47,556 bases of DNA from an uncultured Eubacterium sp. (GTDB taxonomy: Bacteria; Bacillota; Clostridia; Lachnospirales; Lachnospiraceae), in contig CAJTXO010000012.1 in the NCBI GenBank assembly GCA_910583555.1, positions 1 through 47,556 of the forward strand, in the 5' to 3' direction. The translations under genes and the position numbers were made by a program. Numbering within the stretch: position 1 is the first letter of the stretch; the number at the start of each line of letters is the position of its first letter. Shown here piece after piece: positions 8,351-16,305 of the stretch. The notes below the pieces were generated by a model. That model was not told the DNA's origin, did not search any database, and saw nothing but the letters and a program-made list of their open reading frames with translations.

Positions 8351-10057
8351 ATGCCAATGAAAAATAAAGTGACCGTTATATTGATTATAACAGCAATCGT
8401 AGGGATACTGGCGGCGGCTGGCGTGATGCTGTTTAAGAAATTCGCGCCGAGTTATACACAGCGTCCGATGAGTGAACAGTATAAACTAGGGGAAAATGAG
8501 GCACTTGTCGTTTTGAACGGAAAGTTGTCCGAAGAAAAGGGTCGGATCATAGACGGTAAGGTATATGTTTCGGTTTCACTGGCGGCAAGCGCGATGAACG
8601 AGCGGATTTACTGGGACGACAAGGAAAGCGTATTGTCTTTGGCTACTTCTGCCGGCCTGATCACGATCAATGCCTCAGACAGCATGCGTTATATGATCGG
8701 CAAACAAAATGAGGACATGGGATTCCAACTGTTGTACGAAGATGGGGATGCGACCTATCTCGCGATGGATTTTGTGAGCAAACATTCGAGGATCAATTAT
8801 GAATGGGCCGAAAATCCGAACCGCGTGATCGTGCAGTCCGATTTTCAGCAGGTGAACGTATTCGCTGCGCTCGCCGATGACGTCCGGCTTCGTGTCGGGC
8901 CAAATAAGAAGTATGATTATCTGATGGAATTAAAGGGCGGACAGGAAGTGCTGGTCGATACCGACGCGCCGCCGGAAAATGAGTATCAGAAGATCATGAC
9001 GCTGGATGGGATCGAAGGGTATGTGCCGGTGGAATATGTGGAAGAAAAGATTGAAAAGGCATGGACGACGGACAAGCCCGAGGATGTATTCCCACAGACC
9101 GCGTTAGGTGAGCGGGTCTGCCTTGGCTGGCATCAGATGACATATGCGGGTGGTACCACGGATATGGAAGCTAAGGTTTCACAGGCAGCGTGTCTCAATG
9201 TGATTTCGCCGACCTGGTTTGCGCTCAGTGATAACAAAGGAAATTTTTCATCGCTTGCCACAGAGGAATATGTGACGGCAGCCCACGCAAAAGGCCTTAA
9301 AGTCTGGGGATTGATCAATGATTTTGACACGAAGATCTCGCTGAAAAAGATTCTTGGGCGGACTTCGATTCGGACAAATCTGGTGAATAATCTGGTGTCC
9401 GCAGCGATCCGTTATAAACTGGATGGTCTGAATATTGATTTTGAAAAGATCACGAAGGAAACGGCGCCGGCGTATCTGGAGTTCCTGCGCGAACTCGTTC
9501 TCCAGTGCCACGCGAACGGCATCGTCGTGTCGGTGGATGATTACCTGCCGACCGAGGGGACTTCGTATTACAATTGGGCGGAGCAGGGACGTGTTGCGGA
9601 TTATGTGATCTTCATGGCATACGACGAACACTATGCGGGAAGTGAGACGTGTGGTTCCGTTTCTTCCCTGCCGTTTGTCAATGACGGCGTGGAGCTCGGT
9701 CTGAAATATGTGCCAAAGGAGCGTACTGTCGTGGCGCTTCCCTTTTACACAAGACGCTGGAAGACGAAAAAGGACAATAAGGTGGAAGGGAAACCCGATG
9801 TGTACGGCATGAATTCCGCTGAGGTCATGCTGCAGAACAACGAGGCGGCAAAGACGTGGGATGAAGAGACCGGCCAGTATTATTCGGAATTCAAGTATCA
9901 GGGATATACGTATAAGATTTGGCTGGAGGAGGAAACGTCGCTGGACAAAAAACTGGAAACGGTGTTTGGCAAGGAAGTCGCCGGGGCCGCTTTCTGGAAG
10001 CTCGGTTTTGAGCGTCCGGTTACTTGGACGACGATTGCCAAGTATATTGATGGGTGA
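8351..10057 (+). CDS. Membrane-anchored GH18-family glycoside hydrolase with SH3-like domain
   Basis: The protein (568 residues) starts with a membrane anchor or signal (residues 5-30). Next come a copper-amine-oxidase-like N-terminal domain (about 45-160, with LNGKLSEEKGRIIDGKVYVS) and a bacterial SH3-like domain (about 170-235, VRLRVGPNKKYDYLMEL). The C-terminal half is a GH18 barrel whose active-site motif is DGLNIDFE at 358-365, with E365 as the catalytic acid. This family hydrolyses N-acetylglucosamine polymers; GH18 proteins of this layout in spore formers act on peptidoglycan or cortex, like SleL/YaaH, but that role is inferred here. The gene precedes cwlD, which fits. GAGGAAAGG lies upstream; a second ATG at 8357 is also possible. 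Confidence 0.85.
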   Translation: MPMKNKVTVILIITAIVGILAAAGVMLFKKFAPSYTQRPMSEQYKLGENEALVVLNGKLSEEKGRIIDGKVYVSVSLAASAMNERIYWDDKESVLSLATSAGLITINASDSMRYMIGKQNEDMGFQLLYEDGDATYLAMDFVSKHSRINYEWAENPNRVIVQSDFQQVNVFAALADDVRLRVGPNKKYDYLMELKGGQEVLVDTDAPPENEYQKIMTLDGIEGYVPVEYVEEKIEKAWTTDKPEDVFPQTALGERVCLGWHQMTYAGGTTDMEAKVSQAACLNVISPTWFALSDNKGNFSSLATEEYVTAAHAKGLKVWGLINDFDTKISLKKILGRTSIRTNLVNNLVSAAIRYKLDGLNIDFEKITKETAPAYLEFLRELVLQCHANGIVVSVDDYLPTEGTSYYNWAEQGRVADYVIFMAYDEHYAGSETCGSVSSLPFVNDGVELGLKYVPKERTVVALPFYTRRWKTKKDNKVEGKPDVYGMNSAEVMLQNNEAAKTWDEETGQYYSEFKYQGYTYKIWLEEETSLDKKLETVFGKEVAGAAFWKLGFERPVTWTTIAKYIDG

Positions 10058-10107
10058 GAATGTAAAGCAACGCAGACGATAACATGTATTTAAGGAATAG
10101 ATCAATG

Positions 10108-10154
10108 GTCCACTTCGTACACTGTAAGTAAGAGATGTATGGAGTGGACTTTTT
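10108..10154 (+). terminator. Strong hairpin with T run ending directly at the cwlD start codon
   Basis: GTCCACTTCGTACA (10108-10121) pairs with TGTATGGAGTGGAC (10136-10149) over 14 base pairs including two G-U pairs. TTTTT (10150-10154) follows, and ATG is at 10155. It is an intrinsic terminator for the GH18 gene, but its 3' arm also contains GGAGTGG, the only plausible ribosome binding site of cwlD. It could therefore act as an attenuator or translational lock. Confidence 0.75.
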
Positions 10155-10352
10155 ATGATGGAAAACAGAAACGGGAAGATTAAAAGTAACTGGAAATTAT
10201 GGGCGGTCGTTTTTGTGCTGGCCGCTGTGATCGTGGCGGCGACGGTCCGGATCGACGGGCGGCCGGTCCTCAATATTACCGGCAGGGGGACGAAGGCGCT
10301 CATCGTGGTCGATGCCGGACATGGAGGGATACCGGGCAGACCGAAAAAATAG
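10155..10352 (+). CDS. cwlD: cwlD, 5' part, interrupted by the recombinase element
   Basis: This is the N-terminal piece of an N-acetylmuramoyl-L-alanine amidase. Residues 14-32 form a membrane or signal segment, and the fragment reaches the zinc-binding motif DAGHGG (H56). From base 10328 onward the sequence belongs to the inserted element, which adds seven foreign residues and a TAG stop at 10350. The gene continues at 15708; joining 10155-10327 to 15708-16245 gives 711 bases, a 236-residue protein with H56, E71, H135 and E200 in the expected zinc/catalytic positions. Alone this piece cannot be active. A second ATG at 10158 is also possible. The site of interruption is the codons for the HGG motif. 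Confidence 0.88.
   Translation: MMENRNGKIKSNWKLWAVVFVLAAVIVAATVRIDGRPVLNITGRGTKALIVVDAGHGGIPGRPKK
10315..10327 (+). repeat. attL core of the cwlD element
   Basis: CCGGACATGGAGG, identical to 15695-15707. Chromosomal sequence (cwlD codons for VVDA) lies to the left and element sequence to the right. The element-side arm CAGACCGAAAAAA is at 10337-10349. The predicted crossover dinucleotide is CA at 10320-10321, the centre of symmetry of the reconstructed attP. Confidence 0.85.
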
Positions 10353-10413
10353 TTCAATTATTTCTTACATTAAGAAGAGTAATTCTTACATGTTCCTTTT
10401 TCGGGAGGAAAGA

Positions 10414-10424
10414 TGTGGTAGAAT
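10414..10424 (+). promoter_or_regulatory. Possible extended -10 promoter of the BspA-like gene
   Basis: TAGAAT at 10419-10424 is preceded by TGG (extended -10 pattern). No good -35 is visible. Two direct copies of TTCTTACAT (10362-10370 and 10383-10391, 21 bases apart) lie upstream and could bind a regulator or recombination factor. Confidence 0.4.
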
Positions 10425-10479
10425 ACGTGCAGGAGCATGATGTTATCAGGAAATCTTGCAGAATTAGGAGGAAAAGGAA

Positions 10480-12021
10480 ATGAAAAAAATTACAGATTAC
10501 AGAGGAGTTATTGTATTGCTGTTCGTTATAGCGGTATACAGTATGTTGTCATTTTCATATGTAACGGCGCAGGCGGAGGGGACCGACTCGCAGCAGGTAA
10601 ATGCGCAGCAGGGGGAAAGACAGCCGGCACCTGTAGGAACTATATTTACAGTGGAGAAAGACCATCTCTTTGATGAGAAGAATATAGGAAAAGATACTTA
10701 TAAGTTTAAAGTTACAAAAAGCGGCTTGGACGGAAATGGGGAAGTAGAATTAATAAGTTTTTCCCAGAAACTGACAAAAAATGTGTGGCCGGGGGTACGC
10801 CTGGAAGAAGATACTGCGTGCGATGACTCGGGTGAGGAATATACGATCACTTCGATCGGGGACCGGGCTTTTGCCAAATATTGCGGGGCGGTAACGATTG
10901 GTTCAGAGTATATTGAGAGGATTGGAGATGAGGCATTTGCCGGATGCTCATCTGTGTACATCGGTATAGAAGAGCCGGGAGTAGTAAAAAAAAATGTGAA
11001 TAGTTTGAAGACAATTGGGAGGAAGGCCTTTTCTCGTGTAGAGAATATATATATTTATGCAGTAGAAATTGGACGGATCGGATCCCGTGCTTTTTCAGGT
11101 GCGGATTATGTGCACATTAAAGCAAAAAAAATCGGGTCGATCGGATCCAATGCTTTTTCTGGCGCCGATTACGTGAGTGTGATAACAGAAGAGGAAATTG
11201 GACAAGTTGGATCCAATGCTTTTTCAGGTGCCAGGGCGGTATGGTTGAAAGGAGCAGAAATTAAACAAATTGATTCACATGCTTTTACTGGTGTCAAAGA
11301 AAGCGTAACCCTTGATATAGGAAAAATCGGCCGGTTTGCTTCGGGAGCTCTTTTAAATGTGAAAGAGGTGACTCTTAGCATGGGCGCCGCTGATAACCGG
11401 CTCTACAAAAGCTGTAATGGGAAATTGGAAATATATGGTTCAGATAAGTGGGAGATAAATGACCAGACGTTTTCTGGTTGTGAGAATGTAAAAAGTATCA
11501 ATATTTATTTGAGGGACAGCAGCGTTCAGATTTCTGCAAAGGCATTGAGGCATTTCCGAAAGGCAAGGAGTATTTATATATCCGGCGACGGTATAAAGGA
11601 AATTCAGAGTCAAATGTTTACGCCATGTAAGCAAGTCAGGACGATCGAATTGGAATTCCCCAATGTAACAAAGATTGGGGATAGGGCTTTTAGCGGCTGT
11701 AAAAATTTGAAAAAAATATCGATATCTAGAGTCATCAAGGATAAAACAGGCATAAAGATCAAAACAATTGGCAGAAAGATTTTTTCGGGATGTAAGAAAC
11801 TGCGCAAGTTTAACATGAACGGTATTAAGAACATCAAGTCGGTAAAGAAAGATGCTTTCAAAGGAGCAAATTCAAAATGCCGCATTTATGTGTATAGTAA
11901 GAAGTCAATAGCACTTCGGTTGAAGGGGAAGGGAATGGAGGTCTTGCAGAAACCTTATCTTGGTTTTCATGAACCGGGAATAGCTAATGGTTATGACTTT
12001 GCTCCTTGGAAAAAAATATAG
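10480..12021 (+). CDS. BspA-like leucine-rich-repeat secreted protein
   Basis: The 513-residue product has a signal peptide (hydrophobic residues 9-25, then AQA) and a body of LRR_5/BspA-type repeats recognised by recurring IGxxAFSGADYV and TIGDRAFSGCKNL units, from about residue 125 to 470. Proteins of this family are displayed or secreted and bind host or neighbouring-cell ligands. No LPXTG motif or cell-wall-binding domain is visible, so attachment is unclear. AGGAGG lies 10 bases before the ATG. The gene is more AT-rich than flanking chromosomal genes and is cargo of the element, with no evident role in recombination. Confidence 0.8.
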   Translation: MKKITDYRGVIVLLFVIAVYSMLSFSYVTAQAEGTDSQQVNAQQGERQPAPVGTIFTVEKDHLFDEKNIGKDTYKFKVTKSGLDGNGEVELISFSQKLTKNVWPGVRLEEDTACDDSGEEYTITSIGDRAFAKYCGAVTIGSEYIERIGDEAFAGCSSVYIGIEEPGVVKKNVNSLKTIGRKAFSRVENIYIYAVEIGRIGSRAFSGADYVHIKAKKIGSIGSNAFSGADYVSVITEEEIGQVGSNAFSGARAVWLKGAEIKQIDSHAFTGVKESVTLDIGKIGRFASGALLNVKEVTLSMGAADNRLYKSCNGKLEIYGSDKWEINDQTFSGCENVKSINIYLRDSSVQISAKALRHFRKARSIYISGDGIKEIQSQMFTPCKQVRTIELEFPNVTKIGDRAFSGCKNLKKISISRVIKDKTGIKIKTIGRKIFSGCKKLRKFNMNGIKNIKSVKKDAFKGANSKCRIYVYSKKSIALRLKGKGMEVLQKPYLGFHEPGIANGYDFAPWKKI

Positions 12022-12089
12022 TTAAAATTTCAGAGGAGGATTCTCAAAATCAAAGATAGAACGCATGTTGCAGCATCCAGCTGAATATA

Positions 12090-12118
12090 TTTACAAAAAC
12101 GAGAATGGGTGCTATATC
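12090..12118 (+). promoter_or_regulatory. Possible promoter of the small ORF and recombinase
   Basis: TTTACA (12090-12095), a 17-base spacer and TATATC (12113-12118). It ends directly before the ATG at 12119, so if used the small protein would start at a later ATG (12146) or the transcript would serve mainly the recombinase. Confidence 0.35.
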
Positions 12119-12295
12119 ATGAGGGAGATAAAAGTAGAACAGGGCATGATAAAATCTCGGCGGAATATCAAATTCAATATACCGGCAAATGTAAGAGGAT
12201 GGAAAATTGTGCGCGAATACGAAGGCCTTTTTTCGGCGGGGGAAATAGTCGGGCAGATTATCGAAGTACATATGGGGGGGAGAATGGATGTTTAA
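12119..12295 (+). CDS. Small protein translationally coupled to the serine recombinase
   Basis: The frame encodes 58 residues from ATG 12119. An earlier ATG at 12065 and a later one at 12146 are in frame, and no start has a convincing ribosome binding site, so the start is uncertain. The product is basic in its first half (MIKSRRNIKFNIP) and acidic/hydrophobic later. Its last 8 bases overlap the recombinase start (ATGTTTAA), which implies co-expression. I do not recognise a family. Small, basic, recombinase-linked proteins are candidates for recombination directionality factors, but this is inference from size and position only. Confidence 0.55.
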   Translation: MREIKVEQGMIKSRRNIKFNIPANVRGWKIVREYEGLFSAGEIVGQIIEVHMGGRMDV

Positions 12296-13997
12296 AAAAG
12301 AGGCTAGATTTTTGCCGCATAATGCCGTGACAGACAGAGCGTGGAGTGTGGCGGTTTATGTGAGGCTTTCGGACGAGGATCGAAATAAGAGAAGGAAAAT
12401 GGATCCCAGCCAGAGCATTGAGAATCAGGTGGAATATCTTAAAAATTACATTGAGATGCAGAATGAAAGCTCAGGGGATGAATACCCTTTGCAGATTTAT
12501 AAAATATACAGTGATGACGACTGTACGGGCATGAACTTTAACAGGGGCGGATTCCGGCAGATGCTGCAGGACATCGAACGTAATCGGGTGGATTGTATTA
12601 TGGTAAAGACATTGTCGCGGCTCGGCAGGAACGACAGGGAGATGCAGCAGTATTTAAAGGAACAATTTGAGAAAAATGGATGTGAAGTGCGCGTGTGCGC
12701 GGTCGGGGATTCCTATGACAGCCTTTATCAGGATCCGATGGATATGCTCGTTCAGTTTAAGCTTATGATCAATGAAAACTATTCCCAGATACAGCATACC
12801 AATGTCACGATCGGGATGCACACCATGCAGAAAAAGGGGAAGTATATCGGCGCGTTTGCGCCGTATGGGTATCAGAAGGATCCGGCGGATAAGCATCATC
12901 TCGTCCGGGATGAGGCAGCAGCTGTCGTGGTGGAGAGAATTTTTGAGGAGTATCTGAGGGGAGTATCTCCGAAAGAAATTGCTCGAAGATTGACAAAGGA
13001 CGGCATTGTAAATCCATCTTCGTATAAAAGGCAGAATGGTTCTAAGTTTGTGTGCGGAAAGAAAGTTTCTGAGAATGAGAAACACTGGACAGGCTCGACG
13101 GTGAAAAAAATATTGATGGATGAGGTGTATACCGGAACTGTCGTGCAGCATAAACAGGAGAAAAAGAAGCTGCTGGATAAAAAGCCTGCAGCTGTTCCCA
13201 AGAGGGATTGGATACGGGTTCCGGATATGCACGAGGCTCTTGTATCTAAAGAAGTCTGGGATACGGCGCAGAGGATGATGAAAACGATTGGGCGGGATGC
13301 GACAAAAGAGGGCGAGGTCACTATTTTCAAAGGGGTACTAAAGTGCGGCGACTGCGGTCATGCGCTGCGGAAAAAATGGGACAAATATGTTACCAGGGAC
13401 GGGAAAGAACAAAAATATCTGTATTATAATTGTGGGACTTACAGGGATTACGGCAGGAAAAACGAGGACGCTCCGGATACTCCGGGCTGCAGCAGCCATT
13501 ACATCTCGGATAAGCTGCTGAGGAAGATTGTTTTGGATGATCTGAACCAGATCATAGCGCAGATTCACGATCTGACAGCGTTTGTGGAGCGACGGAGAAG
13601 AAAAGACGGTACAGGGACGGAGACGCTGGCGCGGGAAAAAGCGATCCGGGATAGGGAGACACAGGTGAGGCGTATTCAGGAGCGGCTGAAAAGGGCAAGG
13701 AATAAATGGCTGGATGAGGAACTGCCGGGAGAAGAATATAAAGTGGTAAGGGAGGATAGCCAAAGCGAGATCAATGCCTTGCGGGCGGAGATTGCGGAAT
13801 TGCAAAAAAGGATTTCAGAAAGTGAGGTGGTTCAGGAGAATGCGTGGATTCAGGAACTGTTAAAGTGCGGAAAGATCAGGGAGCTTGACCGGGCGACGGT
13901 AGTAAAGCTTGTTAAATGCATAGAGGTTTTTGAAGACAGGACGATTAAGATCTCATATAATTTTAGTGATGGGTTTGATTATCTATTGGAACAATGA
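12288..13997 (+). CDS. Large serine recombinase of the cwlD element
   Basis: The 569-residue enzyme has a resolvase-type catalytic domain (about 20-170) with VYVRLSDED, where R26 and S28 are the catalytic arginine and nucleophile, and the conserved SRLGRN motif near residue 110. The recombinase domain follows (about 195-310, GYQKDP..EIARRLTKDGI..VKKILMDEVYTG), then a zinc ribbon (CGDCGHALRKKW, second cysteine pair nearer CGTY and CSSH) and a coiled coil (about 430-515). Such enzymes make two-base staggered cuts at attP and attB and integrate in one direction unless a directionality factor is present. It is intact, overlaps the small ORF, and has a G-rich ribosome binding site (12272-12281). 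It is the obvious candidate for integrating and excising this element. Confidence 0.93.
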   Translation: MFKKEARFLPHNAVTDRAWSVAVYVRLSDEDRNKRRKMDPSQSIENQVEYLKNYIEMQNESSGDEYPLQIYKIYSDDDCTGMNFNRGGFRQMLQDIERNRVDCIMVKTLSRLGRNDREMQQYLKEQFEKNGCEVRVCAVGDSYDSLYQDPMDMLVQFKLMINENYSQIQHTNVTIGMHTMQKKGKYIGAFAPYGYQKDPADKHHLVRDEAAAVVVERIFEEYLRGVSPKEIARRLTKDGIVNPSSYKRQNGSKFVCGKKVSENEKHWTGSTVKKILMDEVYTGTVVQHKQEKKKLLDKKPAAVPKRDWIRVPDMHEALVSKEVWDTAQRMMKTIGRDATKEGEVTIFKGVLKCGDCGHALRKKWDKYVTRDGKEQKYLYYNCGTYRDYGRKNEDAPDTPGCSSHYISDKLLRKIVLDDLNQIIAQIHDLTAFVERRRRKDGTGTETLAREKAIRDRETQVRRIQERLKRARNKWLDEELPGEEYKVVREDSQSEINALRAEIAELQKRISESEVVQENAWIQELLKCGKIRELDRATVVKLVKCIEVFEDRTIKISYNFSDGFDYLLEQ

Positions 13998-14008
13998 TGA
14001 AAATATCC

Positions 14009-14036
14009 TTGCCGATTTTTGAAGATAGGGTATAAT
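14009..14036 (+). promoter_or_regulatory. Promoter of the AAA ATPase gene
   Basis: TTGCCG (14009-14014), a 16-base spacer and a perfect TATAAT (14031-14036). The gene starts 59 bases downstream, with GGGGAGG as ribosome binding site. The ATPase can therefore be expressed independently of the recombinase. Confidence 0.75.
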
Positions 14037-14094
14037 AATATTATATGGGGGTTGAGGTGAGATATACTTAATACAGATTTGGGGAGGTTTTGCC

Positions 14095-15660
14095 ATGAAA
14101 AAATTTAATGTCACGGGAACGTGTATCCCTGAAAAACATTATATGGCGGATATTTCTGATAAATTGTCGCGGATTATCGGCATGATCGAGAATGAAGAGT
14201 ATTTTACGATCAACCGTGCGAGGCAGTATGGGAAAACGACGACCTTATCCCAGATTGACAGAAAACTGCGGGAGAAATATACGGTGCTCCGTATTAGTTT
14301 CGAGGGAGCGGGAGAGAGTGTCTTCAAAAGTGATCAGGGTTTTATGCGTTTTTTTGTAAAAAAAGTGGAGAGGGAACTCTCTTTTCTGGAAAGACCGCGG
14401 GAGTTGGTGCAGGAGTGGAGAAGTCTGGCAGACTATTCGGGTGAGGCGGATGAGGATGCGCTGGATTATCTGAGTGAAAAAATCACAAAACTGTGCAGAA
14501 ATAATAAACAGGATGTGATCCTGCTGATCGATGAGGTGGATAAAAGTTCTGATAATCAGATATTTTTAAATTTTCTGGGAATGCTGCGCAATAAATATCT
14601 GTTCCGGCAGGAGGGCAGGGATATTACTTTCAAGAGCGTTGTTCTGGCGGGTGTTTATGATATCAAAAATCTCAAGCTGAAACTCCGCCCGGAGGATGAG
14701 AGAAGATACAACAGTCCCTGGAATATTGCCTCTGATTTTAATGTTGATATGAGTTTTTCACCGGATGAGATTGCTGCGATGCTCCGAGAATATGAGCAGG
14801 ACTGTCACACGGATATGGATATAGGCCAGATCAGCAGGGACATTTATTTTTATACGAATGGCTATCCGTTTCTGGTCAGCCGCATATGCAAATGGCTGGA
14901 TGAGGAAGGCGGCAGGATATGGACTTCTGAGCATGTGAAAAATGCTGTAAATGCCATACTCCAGTTGGATAGTACACTGTTCGATGACTTGATCAAGAAT
15001 GTGGAACATCATTCGGAATTGCAGCAGATGCTGCGGCAGATTCTGCTGGAGGGGAGACAGTTTGCTTTTGTGGGGACAGATGCAGCGATCGATCTTGGGT
15101 GCATTTTTGGGATTTTTGTGAAAAGGGATCATTGTGTGGCGATATCAAATGTTATTTTTGAGACATATTTGTATAATCATATGTTGAGCAAAAAGAACAG
15201 GGAAGATACAAGGTTTAGTGTGGAGGGAAGCCAGTTTGTTCACGATGGAAAGCTGGACATGCCAAAGGTTCTGCTTAAGTTTCAGGAGGTTATGAAAGCA
15301 GAGTACAGAAAAGAGGATGAAAGGTTTACAGAGCAGCAGGGAAGGCTCCTGTTCCTTTGTTTTATCAAACCGATTATCAATGGGACAGGACATTATTATG
15401 TGGAGCCTGAGACGAGAAACAGTACGCGGATGGATATTGTCGTTTCATATGGCGGGAAAGAACATATTATTGAATTAAAGCTTTGGCATGGTGAGAAGTA
15501 TCGTGCAGATGGAATAAAACAATTGCAGGGTTATCTGGACAGCCGTAGTGCCAGCCAGGGGTATCTTGTCAGCTTTTCTTTTTTGCAGGAGAAATCTTAT
15601 AAAAGTGGATGGCTGCCACAGCAGGAGGGCGGGAGGCAGATTTTTGAGGTGCAGGTGTGA
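14095..15660 (+). CDS. AAA-like ATPase with PD-(D/E)XK nuclease-type C-terminus
   Basis: The protein (521 residues) begins with the AAA-like family signature FNVTGTCIPEKHYM. The Walker A-type segment is RARQYGKTTT (41-50) and Walker B is LLIDEVDKS (about 143-151). A winged-helix/lid region follows. The C-terminal 130 residues contain a RMDIVV..IIELKLW pattern (about 444-462) with the D..ExK spacing of PD-(D/E)XK nucleases. Proteins of this type are common, often as accessory genes, in Lachnospiraceae and Bacteroidetes; their function is not established. A defence or toxin-like role for cargo of a mobile element is possible but unproven. It ends 34 bases before the attR core. Confidence 0.75.
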   Translation: MKKFNVTGTCIPEKHYMADISDKLSRIIGMIENEEYFTINRARQYGKTTTLSQIDRKLREKYTVLRISFEGAGESVFKSDQGFMRFFVKKVERELSFLERPRELVQEWRSLADYSGEADEDALDYLSEKITKLCRNNKQDVILLIDEVDKSSDNQIFLNFLGMLRNKYLFRQEGRDITFKSVVLAGVYDIKNLKLKLRPEDERRYNSPWNIASDFNVDMSFSPDEIAAMLREYEQDCHTDMDIGQISRDIYFYTNGYPFLVSRICKWLDEEGGRIWTSEHVKNAVNAILQLDSTLFDDLIKNVEHHSELQQMLRQILLEGRQFAFVGTDAAIDLGCIFGIFVKRDHCVAISNVIFETYLYNHMLSKKNREDTRFSVEGSQFVHDGKLDMPKVLLKFQEVMKAEYRKEDERFTEQQGRLLFLCFIKPIINGTGHYYVEPETRNSTRMDIVVSYGGKEHIIELKLWHGEKYRADGIKQLQGYLDSRSASQGYLVSFSFLQEKSYKSGWLPQQEGGRQIFEVQV

Positions 15661-15694
15661 TGATCTGATGCTTTTTTCAGTCTGTTCCCGTTCC

Positions 15695-15707
15695 CCGGAC
15701 ATGGAGG
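15695..15707 (+). repeat. attR core of the cwlD element
   Basis: Second copy of CCGGACATGGAGG. Element sequence lies on its left (arm TTTTTTCAGTCTG, 15672-15684) and the cwlD continuation on its right. The predicted crossover dinucleotide is CA at 15700-15701. Confidence 0.85.
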
Positions 15708-16245
15708 CTTTGATCCCGGGAAAGTCGGCACGGCCGGGACGTTGGAAAAGGACATTAATCTGATGATTGCCCAAAAGCTGCAGAATGTACTGGAAGACAG
15801 CGGCTATCAGGTGATCATGACGAGGGAATCAGACACCGCGCTTTGTGACAGCGGCGCGACGAGAAAAAAGATGGAGGATCTGAAAAACAGAGTTGCGATC
15901 ATAAATGATAATAAACCCGCGCTGGCGGTCAGCATACATCAAAACAGTTTTTCGGCGGGAACGAAGGGAGCACAGGTTTTTTATTATCAGGATTCTGAAC
16001 CGAGCCGTGAGTTTGCTTCGGTACTGCAAAATACGGTGAAAGAGGAGCTGGCCGATGGGAACAAGCGGGTGGAAAAGGGGAATGGCAGCTATTATATGTT
16101 GAAAAAGACCGAAGGCGTATTTGCGATCATAGAGTGTGGTTTTCTCTCAAATCCGACGGAAGAAGTTATGCTAAACTCCGACGATTATCAGCAGAAAATG
16201 GCGGAGGCGATCGCGGAGGGGATTGAAAATTACCTGTATGGGTAA
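15708..16245 (+). CDS. cwlD: cwlD, 3' part, germination-specific amidase catalytic domain
   Basis: CwlD removes peptide side chains from muramic acid so that muramic-delta-lactam can form in the spore cortex; it acts in the sporulating mother cell side of the cortex space. This part starts mid-codon (GG|C) and reads FDPGKVGTAG, then LEKD (zinc ligand E71 of the joined protein), the RKKMEDLKNRVAIIN segment characteristic of CwlD, SIHQNSF (H135) and IIECGFLSNPTE (catalytic E200). The SIH and GFLSNP motifs make the amidase_3 assignment firm, and the EDL-RV-IN and GAQ-FYY segments favour CwlD over other amidases. A TTG at 15742 could start an N-truncated product without the HGG motif, which would be inactive. 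Confidence 0.88.
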
Positions 16246-16305
16246 TTTGAAAATAGTAAAGAAACAAGACGGAACCATTTTATATCAGGCATCTATATAA
16301 AAACA

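Larger units (their letters stand above)
10315..15694 (+). mobile_element. 5,380-bp serine-recombinase intervening element inside cwlD
   Basis: The element is bounded by the direct repeat CCGGACATGGAGG (10315-10327 and 15695-15707). Its size, 5,380 bp, is the offset between the repeats. Contents in order: BspA-like surface protein, small ORF overlapping a large serine recombinase, and AAA ATPase with PD-(D/E)XK-type tail; all are on the same strand as cwlD. No phage structural, replication or conjugation genes are present, so it is a minimal integrative element. Joining the two ends gives an attP-like site with 13-bp inverted arms. Excision at the repeat would restore cwlD exactly. Its layout parallels sporulation intervening elements such as skin in sigK, but small LSR islands without developmental control look similar. 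Confidence 0.9.

Noticed and set aside
9248..10357. Long minus-strand frame across GH18 and the cwlD start
   Set aside because: No ribosome binding site or recognisable domain; the plus strand carries the supported genes.
10315..15707. Composite transposon or insertion sequence
   Set aside because: There are no terminal inverted repeats with a transposase, and the boundaries share a 13-bp core as expected for a serine recombinase. The inverted arms appear only when the ends are joined.
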